From contig JAHNZQ020000016.1 of NCBI GenBank assembly GCA_019155205.2, forward strand, positions 1,323,876 to 1,387,875: a stretch of DNA of 64,000 bases. The letters are read 5' to 3'. Origin of the DNA: Gracilaria vermiculophylla. Its lineage: Eukaryota > Rhodophyta > Florideophyceae > Gracilariales > Gracilariaceae. The position numbers and the translations under genes were made by a program. The notes beneath the pieces were generated by a model. It did not search any database. It was not told where the DNA came from and saw nothing but the letters and a program-made list of their open reading frames with translations. Below are positions 49,608 through 59,713 of this stretch, one piece after another (positions within the stretch are counted from its first letter, which is position 1; every line of letters begins with the position of its first letter).

Positions 49608-49633
49608 AGCGGGATAAAGAGAGAGGCGGCACG

Positions 49634-50641
49634 TCATGAGGGCGACGCGGTGACATGCGGCACGCGGGCAGCCCGTGAAAGATTAGCAGCGCGCGGGACG
49701 TTGGCGGTTACGGCGATGGGGGCTCGAACAACCCTCAAGCCCATGACGGTAAACACGGCGGCAAAGGTGCACTGCAGCACGGAATCCGGGACGGCAACAG
49801 CAGCAGTGGAGCCGAGTACGGCGCCCGACACGGCGCCCAGCACAAGCGGGGGCACAAGCGCAACACGCACCAGCCCCATACGCGCGTACGAGAGGGCGCC
49901 GCAAGCAGTAGGAAGAATCATGCTGGTAAAGGAAGTTGCCAGCACTTGCTTGAAGGAGTGGTCCGGCGAAAGAAGGGCTATGATGGGGGTGAACAAAGAG
50001 CCGCCCGAAATGCCCAGCAAGCCCGAGGTGAGTCCGACGGCAGATCCCAGAACGGCCAAGAGGCGCGGTCGCTCGTGCTGGGGCGGGGCAGACGCGGAGG
50101 ACTGGCGGTTCTCCAGGTAGGCCCTGAGCGGCATGAGGGGCACCAGCAGCAGCATGAAGGCGCCCAAGGCGCGACGCAGGACAGGGGCGTTGACGGTTGC
50201 GGACATGGCGGCGCCCAGCGGGGTGCACACGGCGGCGGGGCCCGACAAGCAGGCGACGGTGCGCCAGTCAATGGCGTCGGCAGAAGAACCCGCAATGGAG
50301 ACGGCGCCCGTGACGGCGACGCAGGTGACAGCGACGAGCGAGTTGGCGGCGGCTTGCCTCTGCGGCATGGCGGCAAACCTGACGAGCGCGGGGATGGCAA
50401 ATATGGCGCCGCCGACGCCGCACATAGCGCCAAGCGCGCCGGAGAAGGCGCCTACGGCGGCGACGGTGGGCGCTGGAGAGGGTGTATGGGGTTGCAGGCG
50501 CGGGGCGGGGGTGGGCGGCAGGTAGCGCGGCGGCGTGGGGGACAGGGGGGGGGGCGATTGGCGGTAGAGGCGCGTGGCGTCGGGCATGGACGCGCTGTGA
50601 GTGCGCAGCAGCCTGGAGGCGCGCGCGGCTGCGGAAAACAT
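49634..50641 (-). CDS. TauE/SafE-family membrane permease, organelle-targeted
   Basis: 335 aa from ATG 50641 (MFSAAARASRLLRTHSAS), a typical plastid/mitochondrial presequence rich in Ala, Ser and Arg. The longer open frame upstream is compositional. Two repeated four-helix halves each begin with the family's glycine-rich motif: GALGAMCGVGGAIFAIPALV and GLTSGLLGISGGSLFTPII. The family exports sulfite, sulfonates or related anions. In a plastid envelope, sulfite or sulfoacetate-type transport is possible (inference). The presequence-coding segment has a near-identical second copy at about 59349-59508. Confidence 0.85.
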   Translation of the reverse strand: MFSAAARASRLLRTHSASMPDATRLYRQSPPPLSPTPPRYLPPTPAPRLQPHTPSPAPTVAAVGAFSGALGAMCGVGGAIFAIPALVRFAAMPQRQAAANSLVAVTCVAVTGAVSIAGSSADAIDWRTVACLSGPAAVCTPLGAAMSATVNAPVLRRALGAFMLLLVPLMPLRAYLENRQSSASAPPQHERPRLLAVLGSAVGLTSGLLGISGGSLFTPIIALLSPDHSFKQVLATSFTSMILPTACGALSYARMGLVRVALVPPLVLGAVSGAVLGSTAAVAVPDSVLQCTFAAVFTVMGLRVVRAPIAVTANVPRAANLSRAARVPHVTASPS

Positions 50642-50714
50642 TGCGGCGGGCGCGGCGGCGGATATCGACGAGTGCGGTGGCGAAAGCGGGGGGGGATTTA
50701 CGAAGGCGCTCACG
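50556..50714. repeat. Duplicated 158-bp segment, copy 1 (TauE presequence region)
   Basis: Near-identical to 59349-59508. Both copies are bordered by G-runs. This copy contains the start codon and presequence of the TauE/SafE gene. Confidence 0.9.
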
Positions 50715-51884
50715 AGAACGGTTGGGGGGGGGGTAGAGAGGGTGGGGTGTCGGGGAGGGCGAGGGGCGAGGATGGGCGCGGGGGGGGGGGCGGGGAGTAG
50801 AGACGGTCGCGAGGCCGAAAGGGCGCGCAGCGAGAGGCGAGCTGTGCACGGCGCGGGCAGGTGGCGGCGGATCGCGCTTGGACTGCTGCAGCGCGCGGCT
50901 GTAGACGGCGCAGATATTTGTGTTGTGAGGCCAGCATTGCACGGCAGCTCAATGCTCATTGTGGCGCCTAAGATGGCGCCAACACAGGCGGCGCACAACG
51001 CGATGACGGTGCGCAACTCTGCCCGCACGTCGGCCGGCCGCTTGCTGCAGTTCCGCGCGCTCCCCTCCTCGCTATGCTCACCTGCCACCGCACCGTTGGC
51101 ACACGGCAGCGGCGCCGATGCAACGGCTGTGTTCCGCATCCGAAGTCCCCGACGTAGTCGATGGTTGCCGTCCTCCAGCGGTGCGATAGGCCCGTCATGT
51201 TGGCGAGCACTGGCTAGTCAACCCGAGTCGCACGCCTGTGGCGCGGCGCACTCCAAAGCCATGCCAGCCGCATCGACGCATCCGCGCTCCTGCGCAGCAC
51301 GTGTTGCATCCCTCTCCCCCGCGCTTGTCCCGACCACAGCTCCCGTCTTCCAGCCCGTCTTACACGCCCCGCCCCCCCGCCCCGCCATGTGCCACCACGC
51401 TCTTCAGCCTTACCGCCGCAAAATAGTTGCACCCCGACACCTCGCCTGCCCACCTGTCGCCGCCCCCGCGCAGCCACTCCCACCGGGGCACGCCTTCGAG
51501 CACCACAGCAATGAAGGTACTTCGCGCCAGCCCATCTGCAACGCAGCCACACCCCCTAGACTCTTCCGATGCGCCCGAGCCCCGCCGTCCGCCGCCACCC
51601 CCCCGCCGCCGCCCACTTCCTTCCAGCTGGCGCCCGCGTGGCCCATGGCCTTCCGCCTCACGCTGCGTGCGCCGCTCCGTTCGCAGCCCGCTGTTCCCCT
51701 CCATGTCGCGCGGTCACATGCACCAGACATCATCGCAGAATCTCCGCCTTCCGTGCCTTGTCTGCGAGGCCATCGTACAGGCGTGGAAAAATAGCCAGTC
51801 GCACACACCGGCCACACGATCTATTCCTGGGCCGCCCGCACACCGTGAGCGCCTTCTTCACAGCTTTGTTTTTCACGCCCGCGC
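50715..51884. other. Divergent promoter interval, GC-rich
   Basis: Lies between the TauE/SafE gene (minus) and the malectin-domain gene (plus). Open frames on both strands are low-complexity Pro/Arg/Ala and not supported. Several G/C homopolymer runs. Confidence 0.4.
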
Positions 51885-51891
51885 TATATAA
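51885..51891 (+). promoter_or_regulatory. TATA box of the malectin-domain gene
   Basis: TATATAA about 125 bp before the ATG at 52015. The intervening sequence is a plausible 5' UTR. Confidence 0.5.
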
Positions 51892-52014
51892 GCACCGCAG
51901 GTGGCGCGTCCTCCGCGCCTGCACCCTGCTCCTCACCATTTGCCGCGTACACACGCACTCTCTCTCTACTTCATCGTCAACGTTCAGCCTTCACTCGCCC
52001 ACAGCAAAACAATA

Positions 52015-52827
52015 ATGAGCCCACAATGCACTCTTGTCACCGTACTGCTTTGCTCGTTCATGGCTCTCGCGTTAGCAGTTCCATTCCAGTTGGAACCGGC
52101 TGTGAGAATGGACGAACCGCCAGAGCCCGAGCCGCCCGTCATCGTGATAGATGAGCCGTCTATCCCGGAGGAAACGCCGCCGCTTCTGGCCGAGGAGGTG
52201 CCTGTACCTACCACAATGGAAACGACTACAACAGCAACCGAAGAGATGCCGGTGGCCGCCTCTGAAACTGAGGACCTCATGCCATCGGCTGAGGCAGAGC
52301 CACACACACCGTCGGAACCAACTTCTTCAGTGCCATACTTTTCGTACAACATTGGCGGCGACAGCTTCGGCCAGGTGCAGGCGGACCCCGTCCAATACGT
52401 GTATGGCGAAACGTTGATATTCAACATGCCAGACGCTGAGATCACCGGCGCCAGTCCTGTGATTGAAGAAGTGTACAAGTCGCACCGGTACGGAATGCTG
52501 GGCTCGGCGTGGGGCTACGACCTACCCGTACAGCACCCGGGGTACTACACTTGCAAGCTGCACTACTGTGAAACATACTCCGAGTTCTTCACGGAGGAGC
52601 CGAACCGAACGTTCGAGGTCACGCTGGTCGGCGACGGCCAGCCTGAAAAGGTGCACAAGCAGGAGTTTGACGTGATGGCGGAGCTGGGCGGCAGCGAGTT
52701 TACTGCGTATGACAGAACGTTCCAGGACATTGCGGTTTCGAGCGAGCTGGTTTTGCGGGAGAAGCCGTCGAAGGGCGACGCGTTCTTGTCCGGCATCACC
52801 TGCATCTGGACCGCGCCGCTGAAGTAG
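52015..52827 (+). CDS. Secreted malectin-domain protein
   Basis: 270 aa with ATG at 52015. A signal peptide (LVTVLLCSFMALALAVP) is followed by an 85-residue Pro/Glu/Thr-rich linker and one malectin/Mal-type beta sandwich. The domain shows YFSYNIGGDSFG, EVYKSHRYGMLG, YDLPVQHPGYYTCKLHYCE and NRTFEVTLVGDG. Malectin domains bind di-glucose units in the ER or cell-wall glycans. There is no membrane anchor, kinase or ER-retention signal (it ends TAPLK), so the protein is probably secreted or wall-associated. No intron. Confidence 0.82.
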   Translation: MSPQCTLVTVLLCSFMALALAVPFQLEPAVRMDEPPEPEPPVIVIDEPSIPEETPPLLAEEVPVPTTMETTTTATEEMPVAASETEDLMPSAEAEPHTPSEPTSSVPYFSYNIGGDSFGQVQADPVQYVYGETLIFNMPDAEITGASPVIEEVYKSHRYGMLGSAWGYDLPVQHPGYYTCKLHYCETYSEFFTEEPNRTFEVTLVGDGQPEKVHKQEFDVMAELGGSEFTAYDRTFQDIAVSSELVLREKPSKGDAFLSGITCIWTAPLK

Positions 52828-53170
52828 ATTACTTCACCGCTTGTAGTAATACCACTTATGCCGTACCCATCGTAGAATTACTCGCGTCAACACGCGCCCA
52901 CGAAGAATCATCTGTAGATATTATAACTTACATTTAACCCAACTAAAGAGAACGAGACGTTTGCCACAAAAGAGATTTGTGAAATCGGGACCACGACGCG
53001 CGCGCCAATCAGTGTGGCGCCATCACGTGACGCCGCGCCAGCGCCCCACTGCGCCGCGGCACATCTCCGACCGCCGTCGAGCTGCGCCTCTACATCAACC
53101 CGTCCACCCTCCGCCTCGCTCTCCCTCGCGCTCTCGAGCCACAGTGCGCGCACCGCCGTCGCGCCGAAAG

Positions 53171-54181
53171 ATGAAGCGAGTTCCGATCACCTTGTCGGCC
53201 GCCTTCGCGCCGCCGTCTGCAGCCCGCCAATTCGTCCACCGTTCCGTCATTCCCAGGTGCTCCCGCCCCATGCAGCTGCGCTGCACCCTCTCGCCGCCGC
53301 CCTTCTCCTTCACCCCGCCGCAGCCGCCGCGCTCCATCCACCCCAAGAAGTCGCTCAGCCAGAACTTTCTTCGCGACCAGCAAGTCATCGATCGCATCGT
53401 CACGTCCTTCCGCCGAGTCGTCGACAGCACGCGCCCTGCCCCGGCCGTCGTCGAAGTCGGGCCCGGGTTGGGCGCCCTCACCGACAAGCTGCTGCCGCAC
53501 TTCCCGCGAATGCACGCCGTTGAGATCGACCGGCGCGCCGTCGAGCACCTTCACACACGACACCCCGAGATGAACCTTCACCACGCGGACGTCTTGCAGG
53601 TCGACTGGCACGCGTTTTCGCGCCAGCTTTCGGCCCCTCTCGCCGTCGTGGGCAACCTCCCGTACAACATTGTCTCCCAAATTCTGTTCTCGCTGCTGGA
53701 GGCGCCGGAGAACACCATGTGCGCCGCGATGGTGATGATGCAGAAGGAAGTGGCGCAGCGAATTACGGCCACGCCGAACAGCCGAGCGTACGGCATTCTG
53801 TCCGTCGTCTCTCAGCTCTACGCGCAGCCTCGGCAGCTGTTCACGGTTCCGAACACCGCATTTTTCCCCGTGCCGCAAGTAACGTCCGCCATGGTGCAGT
53901 TTGAGTTCACCCCGCACCCCGAATTCGACAGAAGCAATGTGGCGATGAACAGAGCGCTCCGCACCGTCATCAGAACCGCGTTCAATCAGCGGCGGAAAAG
54001 ACTGCGAAATGCCTTGAAAACGCTGTGTAACGGAAGGCAGCTGCCAAATGGATGGGATTTGCAGCGGCCGGAAGAGTTGGAGCCCATAAACTTCTTGCAG
54101 ATTGCGCAGTTCTTGTACCCGGATGGTTTGGTGGAAAACCGTGATCGAACGGGAAGGGCCTCCCATGCTGTGTGGAGGTGA
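53171..54181 (+). CDS. PFC1: Organellar 16S rRNA dimethyladenosine transferase (KsgA/PFC1 type)
   Basis: 336 aa with ATG at 53171; the open frame upstream is leader. The first ~55 residues are basic/Ser/Pro-rich and act as a targeting peptide. Then KKSLSQNFLRDQQVIDRIV, the SAM loop EVGPGLGALT (about residue 95), the acidic HAVEIDRRAVE, the target-adenine motif GNLPYNIVSQILF (about residue 160), and the family C-terminal helical domain with FNQRRKRLRNAL. The enzyme dimethylates two adjacent adenines in the 3' hairpin of small-subunit rRNA. A plastid role as in Arabidopsis PFC1 is favoured by presequence style, but mitochondrial TFB1M is possible. Confidence 0.88.
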   Translation: MKRVPITLSAAFAPPSAARQFVHRSVIPRCSRPMQLRCTLSPPPFSFTPPQPPRSIHPKKSLSQNFLRDQQVIDRIVTSFRRVVDSTRPAPAVVEVGPGLGALTDKLLPHFPRMHAVEIDRRAVEHLHTRHPEMNLHHADVLQVDWHAFSRQLSAPLAVVGNLPYNIVSQILFSLLEAPENTMCAAMVMMQKEVAQRITATPNSRAYGILSVVSQLYAQPRQLFTVPNTAFFPVPQVTSAMVQFEFTPHPEFDRSNVAMNRALRTVIRTAFNQRRKRLRNALKTLCNGRQLPNGWDLQRPEELEPINFLQIAQFLYPDGLVENRDRTGRASHAVWR

Positions 54182-54561
54182 TCAAACTGAATCGAAAAGG
54201 CCGCGATGTCTGGTCTCCGCGGCACCGCGACATTTCGATTGCTCTCAAAGCCGTACGCAGAACTTTTGTGGTTTCATGTTGGTTGATGATTCCGTTGACC
54301 GGTGTGAGTAGTACTTTGGGGTTCACAAAGATTCACTCTCCATTCTGCTGGAACACCCGTGCATCATTGGCCCCGAAGTCTCGTGACAGTGTTGCTCACA
54401 AGGAGCTTGCGCGTCCGCGTTTTCAAAGGTCTTGAAGAGGAAGAGATGCCGCGATGTACATGTCACTTTTGTCTTTTTAGTACGAATGTCATACCGAGCG
54501 AGTTTTTCACGATTGCAGACGCGACTTCCCATCTTAGCCAGATCACATCAAACATACTCGG

Positions 54562-55147
54562 CTAAGAGAAAAGAGCGCCTCCTTCTAGGCTTGCGTTTTG
54601 TGGTGTGGACGATGATGAGTGTTGAGAATGGATCTCAAGCACATGATAAACACTTATTATGCTTATTTCAGAAACGAGTACCTTACCCTGCGTCTCGCGG
54701 TCAAAGAATTCCTCGGGTACGGCCATGTGGTACATGCCGGTTCTTCTTTTCACAAGCACATAGCGCTTCAAGAAAAGTAACGTGAAGCAGTCCTTATTAA
54801 GAAGGAAAACGGCGCTCATGAGTCCCACCGTCGACAGTCCGTAACCTCGGGAACGCCACGATGATATTCAGATTACCAAATTATCAAAGGGCACGCGCTT
54901 CGTGGCGATTATGAGCGGGTCATAGATTCCAACTCGTGAAGTTCACGGTAGCGTAGAAACCCATAGCAATGGTGCAAAGCAGAGAGGTTTCAAAAAGACT
55001 TGCAATTCCTGAAGCTCTAAGTAGGCATATTCCCCAATGTTGAAGCATACTTTTCGCGTGAAGGAAGTGAACGATAGATCGCGCGCATGTACCTGAAATG
55101 ATTTCAGATATTGGCTCCGGTCCCTCTGCTTTTTTTCCGCCCAACAT
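54562..55147 (-). CDS. Four-exon small two-span membrane protein, unrecognised
   Basis: Exons 55147-55093, 55008-54961, 54845-54687 and 54584-54562 keep one frame across three joints (phase 1 each), giving 94 aa. Donors are GTACAT, GTTTCT (weak) and GTAAGG. Acceptors are CTTCAG, CCCGAG and GCCTAG. The protein reads MLGGKKAEGPEPISEIISG, a span SLFETSLLCTIAMG, a second span LSTVGLMSAVFLL, then a basic KRYVLVKRRTGMYHM and an acidic end. A 48-base microexon encodes most of the first span. None of its exons is long enough to be found as an open frame. Size and charge suggest a mitochondrial inner-membrane or ER accessory subunit (inference). Confidence 0.5.
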
Positions 55148-55507
55148 CCGTTCGCAGAAAGCATTTGGTACAGAGTTCAAATCCTATTTGTGACAAACAA
55201 CGCACAGAATGGCTCAATAGCCAGGAGAGATATGCCGTGCCCTGCTTTTTTTACGATCTGACCACCATCTGCAATAATGTACCATTGTCCTAACACACCA
55301 AGTGGCAGTGATCATCTTCCGATAGTGCTTGCGCACTCGTGGTTGTGCCGCGGTACAGCATCACTCTTTGAACAGGAAATGAACGTGTTGATTGAATCCA
55401 AGTTGTTTATTGAATTGAAAAAAGCACATTGAAAGATGGAATAATCGGGGTGTCATCATTATAAGCAGCAGTCTGGGAAACAATCTCCGCGATGACATGG
55501 GACTGAA
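55148..55507. other. Intergenic, presumably divergent promoters
   Basis: 360 bp between the small membrane-protein gene (minus) and endonuclease V (plus). Nothing distinctive apart from a TTCAAATCC string that is not part of a tRNA. Confidence 0.35.
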
Positions 55508-56476
55508 ATGAGAGCTCAATCTCCCTGTAGCGCACTGTCATCGCTTGCCTCCACACATCGGTTTGCCTTCCAGAAGAGGCATTCCCCGCTCGCTGTTATT
55601 TATCCCTCTTTCTATAGCAGCAATCGATACCCGCGTTGCCACATTTCAACCACGCTTTCTCGCATGAGTTCGGACAGCCAGAATAAGGTATCACTTCTTT
55701 ATTCGTGGATAGCAGCCGAGGAAGAGATAGCAAAGAACGTCGACTGCAGCGATGACAATAACAGCTGGGGGCATTTCTTTTCACCTGACGGATTCAAAGC
55801 CGACAGGGATTTGTTCGTGGCAGGAGCCGATGTGTCGTTTTCTACCACCGAGGACCTTGCGATTGGAACTCTCACCATTGTGAAGCTCTTCCCGAACGCC
55901 GCGCATGAGCTCGTGTATTCAAAGTCATGCGAGGTCAGCATGGCACAGCCATACATACCAACATTTTTGGGCTTCCGAGAGGGTCCAGTTATATCTGCGC
56001 TTCTCAAGCAGCTGCCTCAACACATCCGTGGCAGCATCGACTGTTTGATAGTGGATGGAAATGGACTGCTTCACCCGCGCAAGGCGGGGCTCGCGTGTCA
56101 TGTTGGGGTAAATGAGCACATCCCGTGCATTGGCGTGTCCAAGAGCTTGCTGTACGTGGACGGCCTAGAGGAGAGCGTCCTTCGCGAACAGGCAGCCACC
56201 AGCGGATCAAAAGGAGTCGATGTGATCGGAAAGAGTGGCTTCTTGTGGGGAAAAGCGATTCTGACCGGAAACGCCCAAAGCAAACCAATCTACGTCTCAG
56301 TGGGCCACAGAGTTTCTCTTCCCACTTCTGCTCGCCTCGTTGTTGCTCTTTGCGATTATCGGGTGCCATCTCCGGTTCGATACGCAGATTTGCATTCGCG
56401 AGCTTTTCTCAGGGGCGAAAACAATGACTTGCTCAAGGAAGAAGATTTCGCATCGTCGATACGCCCAAATGGCTGA
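55508..56476 (+). CDS. ENDOV: Endonuclease V
   Basis: 322 aa with ATG at 55508, no intron. The first ~50 residues (basic, Ser-rich) may be an organelle presequence, with an internal Met (MSSDSQNK) as alternative. Family motifs are AGADVSF (first catalytic Asp), PYIPTFLGFREGP, the core DCLIVDGNGLLHPRKAGLA (catalytic Asp; wedge-like residues before it), GVSKSLL and VSVGHRVSL. EndoV cuts one nucleotide 3' to inosine, in DNA for bacteria and in RNA for animals. Plant and algal roles are less clear. Confidence 0.9.
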   Translation: MRAQSPCSALSSLASTHRFAFQKRHSPLAVIYPSFYSSNRYPRCHISTTLSRMSSDSQNKVSLLYSWIAAEEEIAKNVDCSDDNNSWGHFFSPDGFKADRDLFVAGADVSFSTTEDLAIGTLTIVKLFPNAAHELVYSKSCEVSMAQPYIPTFLGFREGPVISALLKQLPQHIRGSIDCLIVDGNGLLHPRKAGLACHVGVNEHIPCIGVSKSLLYVDGLEESVLREQAATSGSKGVDVIGKSGFLWGKAILTGNAQSKPIYVSVGHRVSLPTSARLVVALCDYRVPSPVRYADLHSRAFLRGENNDLLKEEDFASSIRPNG

Positions 56477-57508
56477 GTGTTACAATCCATGTGAATACCC
56501 CTAAAGTCGAAGGTGAAAATCGGTTCAGGAAACAATGGGATCTCACTGTCGAGGACGTATTCTTTTCTTGGAGTCGCCAAACTCATTTTGTGACTAAACC
56601 CTTGTTTTGCATGTGGACAGGAAATTTAAAACGTTTGACGCTTTCCTAATGGCGTTCTTCCGGTGAATTGTTTTCTGATCTACAACTCGTTTGATGCATT
56701 TGCTGGCCCGTTTGCGTCGAGAGGCGATGCCATTTGAACGTCAGGGAACCCTTTCCAGAGGTGCCGAACCACTTTTTGCGGAAACTTGCGCGCCGGGAAA
56801 GAGCGAAAACTTTGGCAACGCGGTGGAATCAACGATTGGACTGATCGGCGTTTTTGTTGCGCTTTTCGCAAACGACCCTCACTCCGTATCGCCTCGTTGG
56901 TGGACTCGTACTCCCAGCGTTTCGCAAAGCATGTCTGCGTGAAATACTGTCGACAGTACAGCCTTGCAGGGCAATCACGTTTTCTCTTCCTTCAAGGGTG
57001 CCGGGGGTAAAATTGTACTTCATTCTGTAGTGGTCATGAAAAACGATCGGCCCATCAATTCAAGAAACTGAACGGGTATGTGACTATGTTTGGCGTACGA
57101 TTACGGAATCCGACACCACCTTGCGAGAATGTATTTGGTGGTCATGATGCGTTTCTATTCCATAGGCCAAAATGGAATAAGTAGCGAGGAGAGAGGTTTC
57201 TCAGTTTCGAAAACAAACCAATCTCATTGATAAGGGGGCCAACAGAAAAGAATTGGAGACTCGAATCGTCGTCCTAACTAAACGTTGCTACGCCGTAGTA
57301 AAGTAGAGCGTAAAGTATAAAAGGAAAGGCAACTTTAGCTGATGGACCACCCCAACAAGATAACCAAAAAAAAAAAAAAAGCAATAAAACGTTACTTGCC
57401 ATTCACTGAGTGGAAGGCCAAAAAAGGCCAATGGTTGTCAAACACAAAAAGACTACTAAGGTACTAGGCTGGCCTGAGGAAGGAGAGAGCACATGCTTTC
57501 ACGGGCTT
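56477..57508. other. Intergenic, with one weak frame and a poly-A run
   Basis: A plus-strand frame from ATG 56694 (82 codons, possible hydrophobic STIGLIGVFVALFA) and a minus-strand frame 56356-56586 that overlaps the endonuclease V 3' end are the only candidates; both are weak. A 17-A run lies near 57365. Confidence 0.3.
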
Positions 57509-59221
57509 CTACGCAACTGTCTGTTGAGAGACGCTGCTTTCCGGAACATATGGAAACGGAGCAAACGATCGGGACTCTTCTTGGTCAGGTTTGAGTTGCT
57601 TCAATCGTTGCTCAGCAGGGCCCAAGTCCTGAACATCGCCCTCCGCCATCGCTACCTCTGCCGTCACGTTTGTTAGTTGCGGGGTGCTGAAGGCCTTGAC
57701 GACCAAATCGGCAATATCATCGCGACCAACGCGTCCCGTGATGGTGTCGCCCTGGTCAAACACAAGACGGTCGAGTCCCACAGACTCCTCCTCCGTCAAG
57801 GCTGTAGCTCGAAGAATGGTGTACGGAATGCCCGACACGCGCACAGCGTCCTCGCCGGCAAGCTTCCAGTTGAGGAGGAGTCCAAGCTGCTCATTAAGCG
57901 TGACAATCTTTGGGGTTTGTTCGAATTGTTCATCGGTTCGCAGCGGCCGTGTTGTGGCGGCGGACCCTATGTGCACAATCTTTGGGCACTGGGCAGACTC
58001 TTGTTCCTTGTACGCGCTGATGGAGCTGATGCGAAGCTGAAAGCGTCCGGGGTTGAAATGGTCGTTGAGCTGTCCATCGTACTCAAATTTGCTGAGCATG
58101 ATCTGAAAGGCAAAGATGGAGCTCGGGTCGATGGGCTTGGCGCTTTTCAAGGTGTTGGCGCGAAACACGGTGTTAAACTCGCTGAATGGAATGCGCACCT
58201 CCTCCCACTCGCCGCTCACGGTTGGAAAGGTGTAGCAATGACAAATGCCATCCCAGCTGCGGTCACAGCGCACGATCAACTTGTAACTCTGGCCGTCGCC
58301 GTAGACTCGCAAATCAACGCCGGTGTAGGCGCTGAGGTCCATGGGGGTGTGGAAGGTGGCGGTGCGCACGGAGGCAAAGCCGCCGCGGTTGCTGGTTGAC
58401 ACCGAGCCCGAAAAGACGAGCTCGCCGTTGGAGACGGAAAGGGTGCTACGGCTGACGCCGCCCATGACGACGTCGTCCAGGGCGCCCCATTGGGCGTTGA
58501 CTTTTTGCGAGTCGGTGAACTCGCACACCGGCAAAGTGTCGACCTTGTTGATGGCGTCGAAATGGGTCTTGGCGGCCTGGACGAGGTTCTTGACGCCGCG
58601 GTACTCGACGTTCTCCGGGCTGTCGCGCAGCACGAGCGGGGGGTAGAACTGGACGCCCTGGAAGTACTTGGAGCGGTCGGGGTCGTGGGCGGGCCCGACG
58701 CGCGTGCCGGTGCAGCTGGCGACGGCGACGACGTCGTGGAAGAGCTCGGGGCGGACGTTGTACAGGTCGGAGACGAAGACGTGCAGGTTGCCGGCGCGCT
58801 GCTGCGCGGCGGGGTCGACGCCGGCCAGCAGCAGCGCGTCGACGAGCGCGTCGCGGTCGCGCGCGAGCGCGCGCACCTTGCGGCCGTCGCGCAGCAGGCG
58901 GCGCACGACGCGGCGCCCCGCGCCGCCGCTGGCGCCCGTGACGAGGTACACCGGGCGCGGCGCGCGGCGCACCAGGCGGCGCGCGCGCGTGCGCAGCTCG
59001 GCGGCGGGGTCGGGCGCGGCGCGGCGCAGCAGCGCGCGCAGCGGCGAGAAGAAGAGCGCGGTGGACACGAAGCGCGCCAGCGGCCACGGGGCGCGGTCGG
59101 CCATCATGCGCACGCGCGGCGGGGCGCGCGGGGCGCGCGGCGCGCGCAGCGGCGCGGCGGCGGGGGCGGCGGCGGCGGCGCGGCGCGACGGCAGCGCGGG
59201 CGCGGGCACGAACGGCAGCAT
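57509..59221 (-). CDS. HCF173: HCF173-like plastid protein (SDR fold with inserted CIA30 domain)
   Basis: 570 aa with ATG at 59221. An Ala/Pro/Arg-rich targeting region (1-60) precedes an atypical SDR Rossmann fold with VTGASGGAG at residues 95-102. The fold is interrupted after VEYRGVKNLVQAA by a CIA30 domain (WGALDDVVMGGVSRSTL, NRGGFASVRTATF, YKLIVRCDRSWDG, FRANTLKSAKPIDPSSI, GRFQLRISSISAY). The SDR part then resumes (YTILRATALTEE, GRVGRDDIADLV). This order, including GVQFYPPLVLRDSPENVEY, is that of HCF173, which in plants binds psbA mRNA and is needed for D1 synthesis. A tail rich in Gln and Ser ends it. GC content is extreme at the 5' end. Confidence 0.85.
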   Translation of the reverse strand: MLPFVPAPALPSRRAAAAAPAAAPLRAPRAPRAPPRVRMMADRAPWPLARFVSTALFFSPLRALLRRAAPDPAAELRTRARRLVRRAPRPVYLVTGASGGAGRRVVRRLLRDGRKVRALARDRDALVDALLLAGVDPAAQQRAGNLHVFVSDLYNVRPELFHDVVAVASCTGTRVGPAHDPDRSKYFQGVQFYPPLVLRDSPENVEYRGVKNLVQAAKTHFDAINKVDTLPVCEFTDSQKVNAQWGALDDVVMGGVSRSTLSVSNGELVFSGSVSTSNRGGFASVRTATFHTPMDLSAYTGVDLRVYGDGQSYKLIVRCDRSWDGICHCYTFPTVSGEWEEVRIPFSEFNTVFRANTLKSAKPIDPSSIFAFQIMLSKFEYDGQLNDHFNPGRFQLRISSISAYKEQESAQCPKIVHIGSAATTRPLRTDEQFEQTPKIVTLNEQLGLLLNWKLAGEDAVRVSGIPYTILRATALTEEESVGLDRLVFDQGDTITGRVGRDDIADLVVKAFSTPQLTNVTAEVAMAEGDVQDLGPAEQRLKQLKPDQEESRSFAPFPYVPESSVSQQTVA

Positions 59222-59264
59222 GGCGTTGGCGGGGGAGGGGGTGCGGAGCTCGGAGGCGGCGCGG

Positions 59265-59265
<1 letters not shown>

Positions 59266-59304
<39 letters not shown>
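59266..59304. repeat. Poly-G tract (39 G)
   Basis: Uninterrupted G run 45 bp before the HCF173-like start (on its 5' side), followed by TTTTGAAAGTTTAGTGCTTTAG. Confidence 0.9.
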
Positions 59305-59306
<2 letters not shown>

Positions 59307-59348
59307 TTGAAAGTTTAGTGCTTTAGGGGCGCGCGCGGGGGGGGGGGG

Positions 59349-59508
59349 CGATGGGCGGGAGAGGCGCGTGGCGTCGGGCATGGACGCGCTGTGAGTGCGC
59401 AGCAGCCTGGAGGCGCGCGCGGCTGCGGAAAACATTGCGGCGGGCGCGGCGGCGGATATCGACGAGTGCGGTGGCGAAAGCGGGGGGGGATTTACGAAGG
59501 CGCTCACG
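59349..59508. repeat. Duplicated 158-bp segment, copy 2
   Basis: Near-identical to 50556-50714, the presequence region of the TauE/SafE gene. It includes MFSAAARASRLLRTHSAS-coding DNA in the same orientation relative to the minus-strand gene. It ends exactly at an assembly gap. Confidence 0.9.
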
Positions 59509-59608
59509 NNNNNNNNNNNNNNNNNNNNNNNNNNNNNNNNNNNNNNNNNNNNNNNNNNNNNNNNNNNNNNNNNNNNNNNNNNNNNNNNNNNNNNNNNNNN
59601 NNNNNNNN
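59509..59608. other. Assembly gap (100 N)
   Basis: Run of exactly 100 N, the usual placeholder for unknown size. Confidence 0.98.

Positions 59609-59713
<105 letters not shown>

Noticed and set aside
55090..55190. Possible tRNA (TTCAAATCC T-loop-like string)
   Set aside because: No acceptor stem, anticodon arm or D-arm could be drawn around it; it lies at the 5' end of the four-exon gene.
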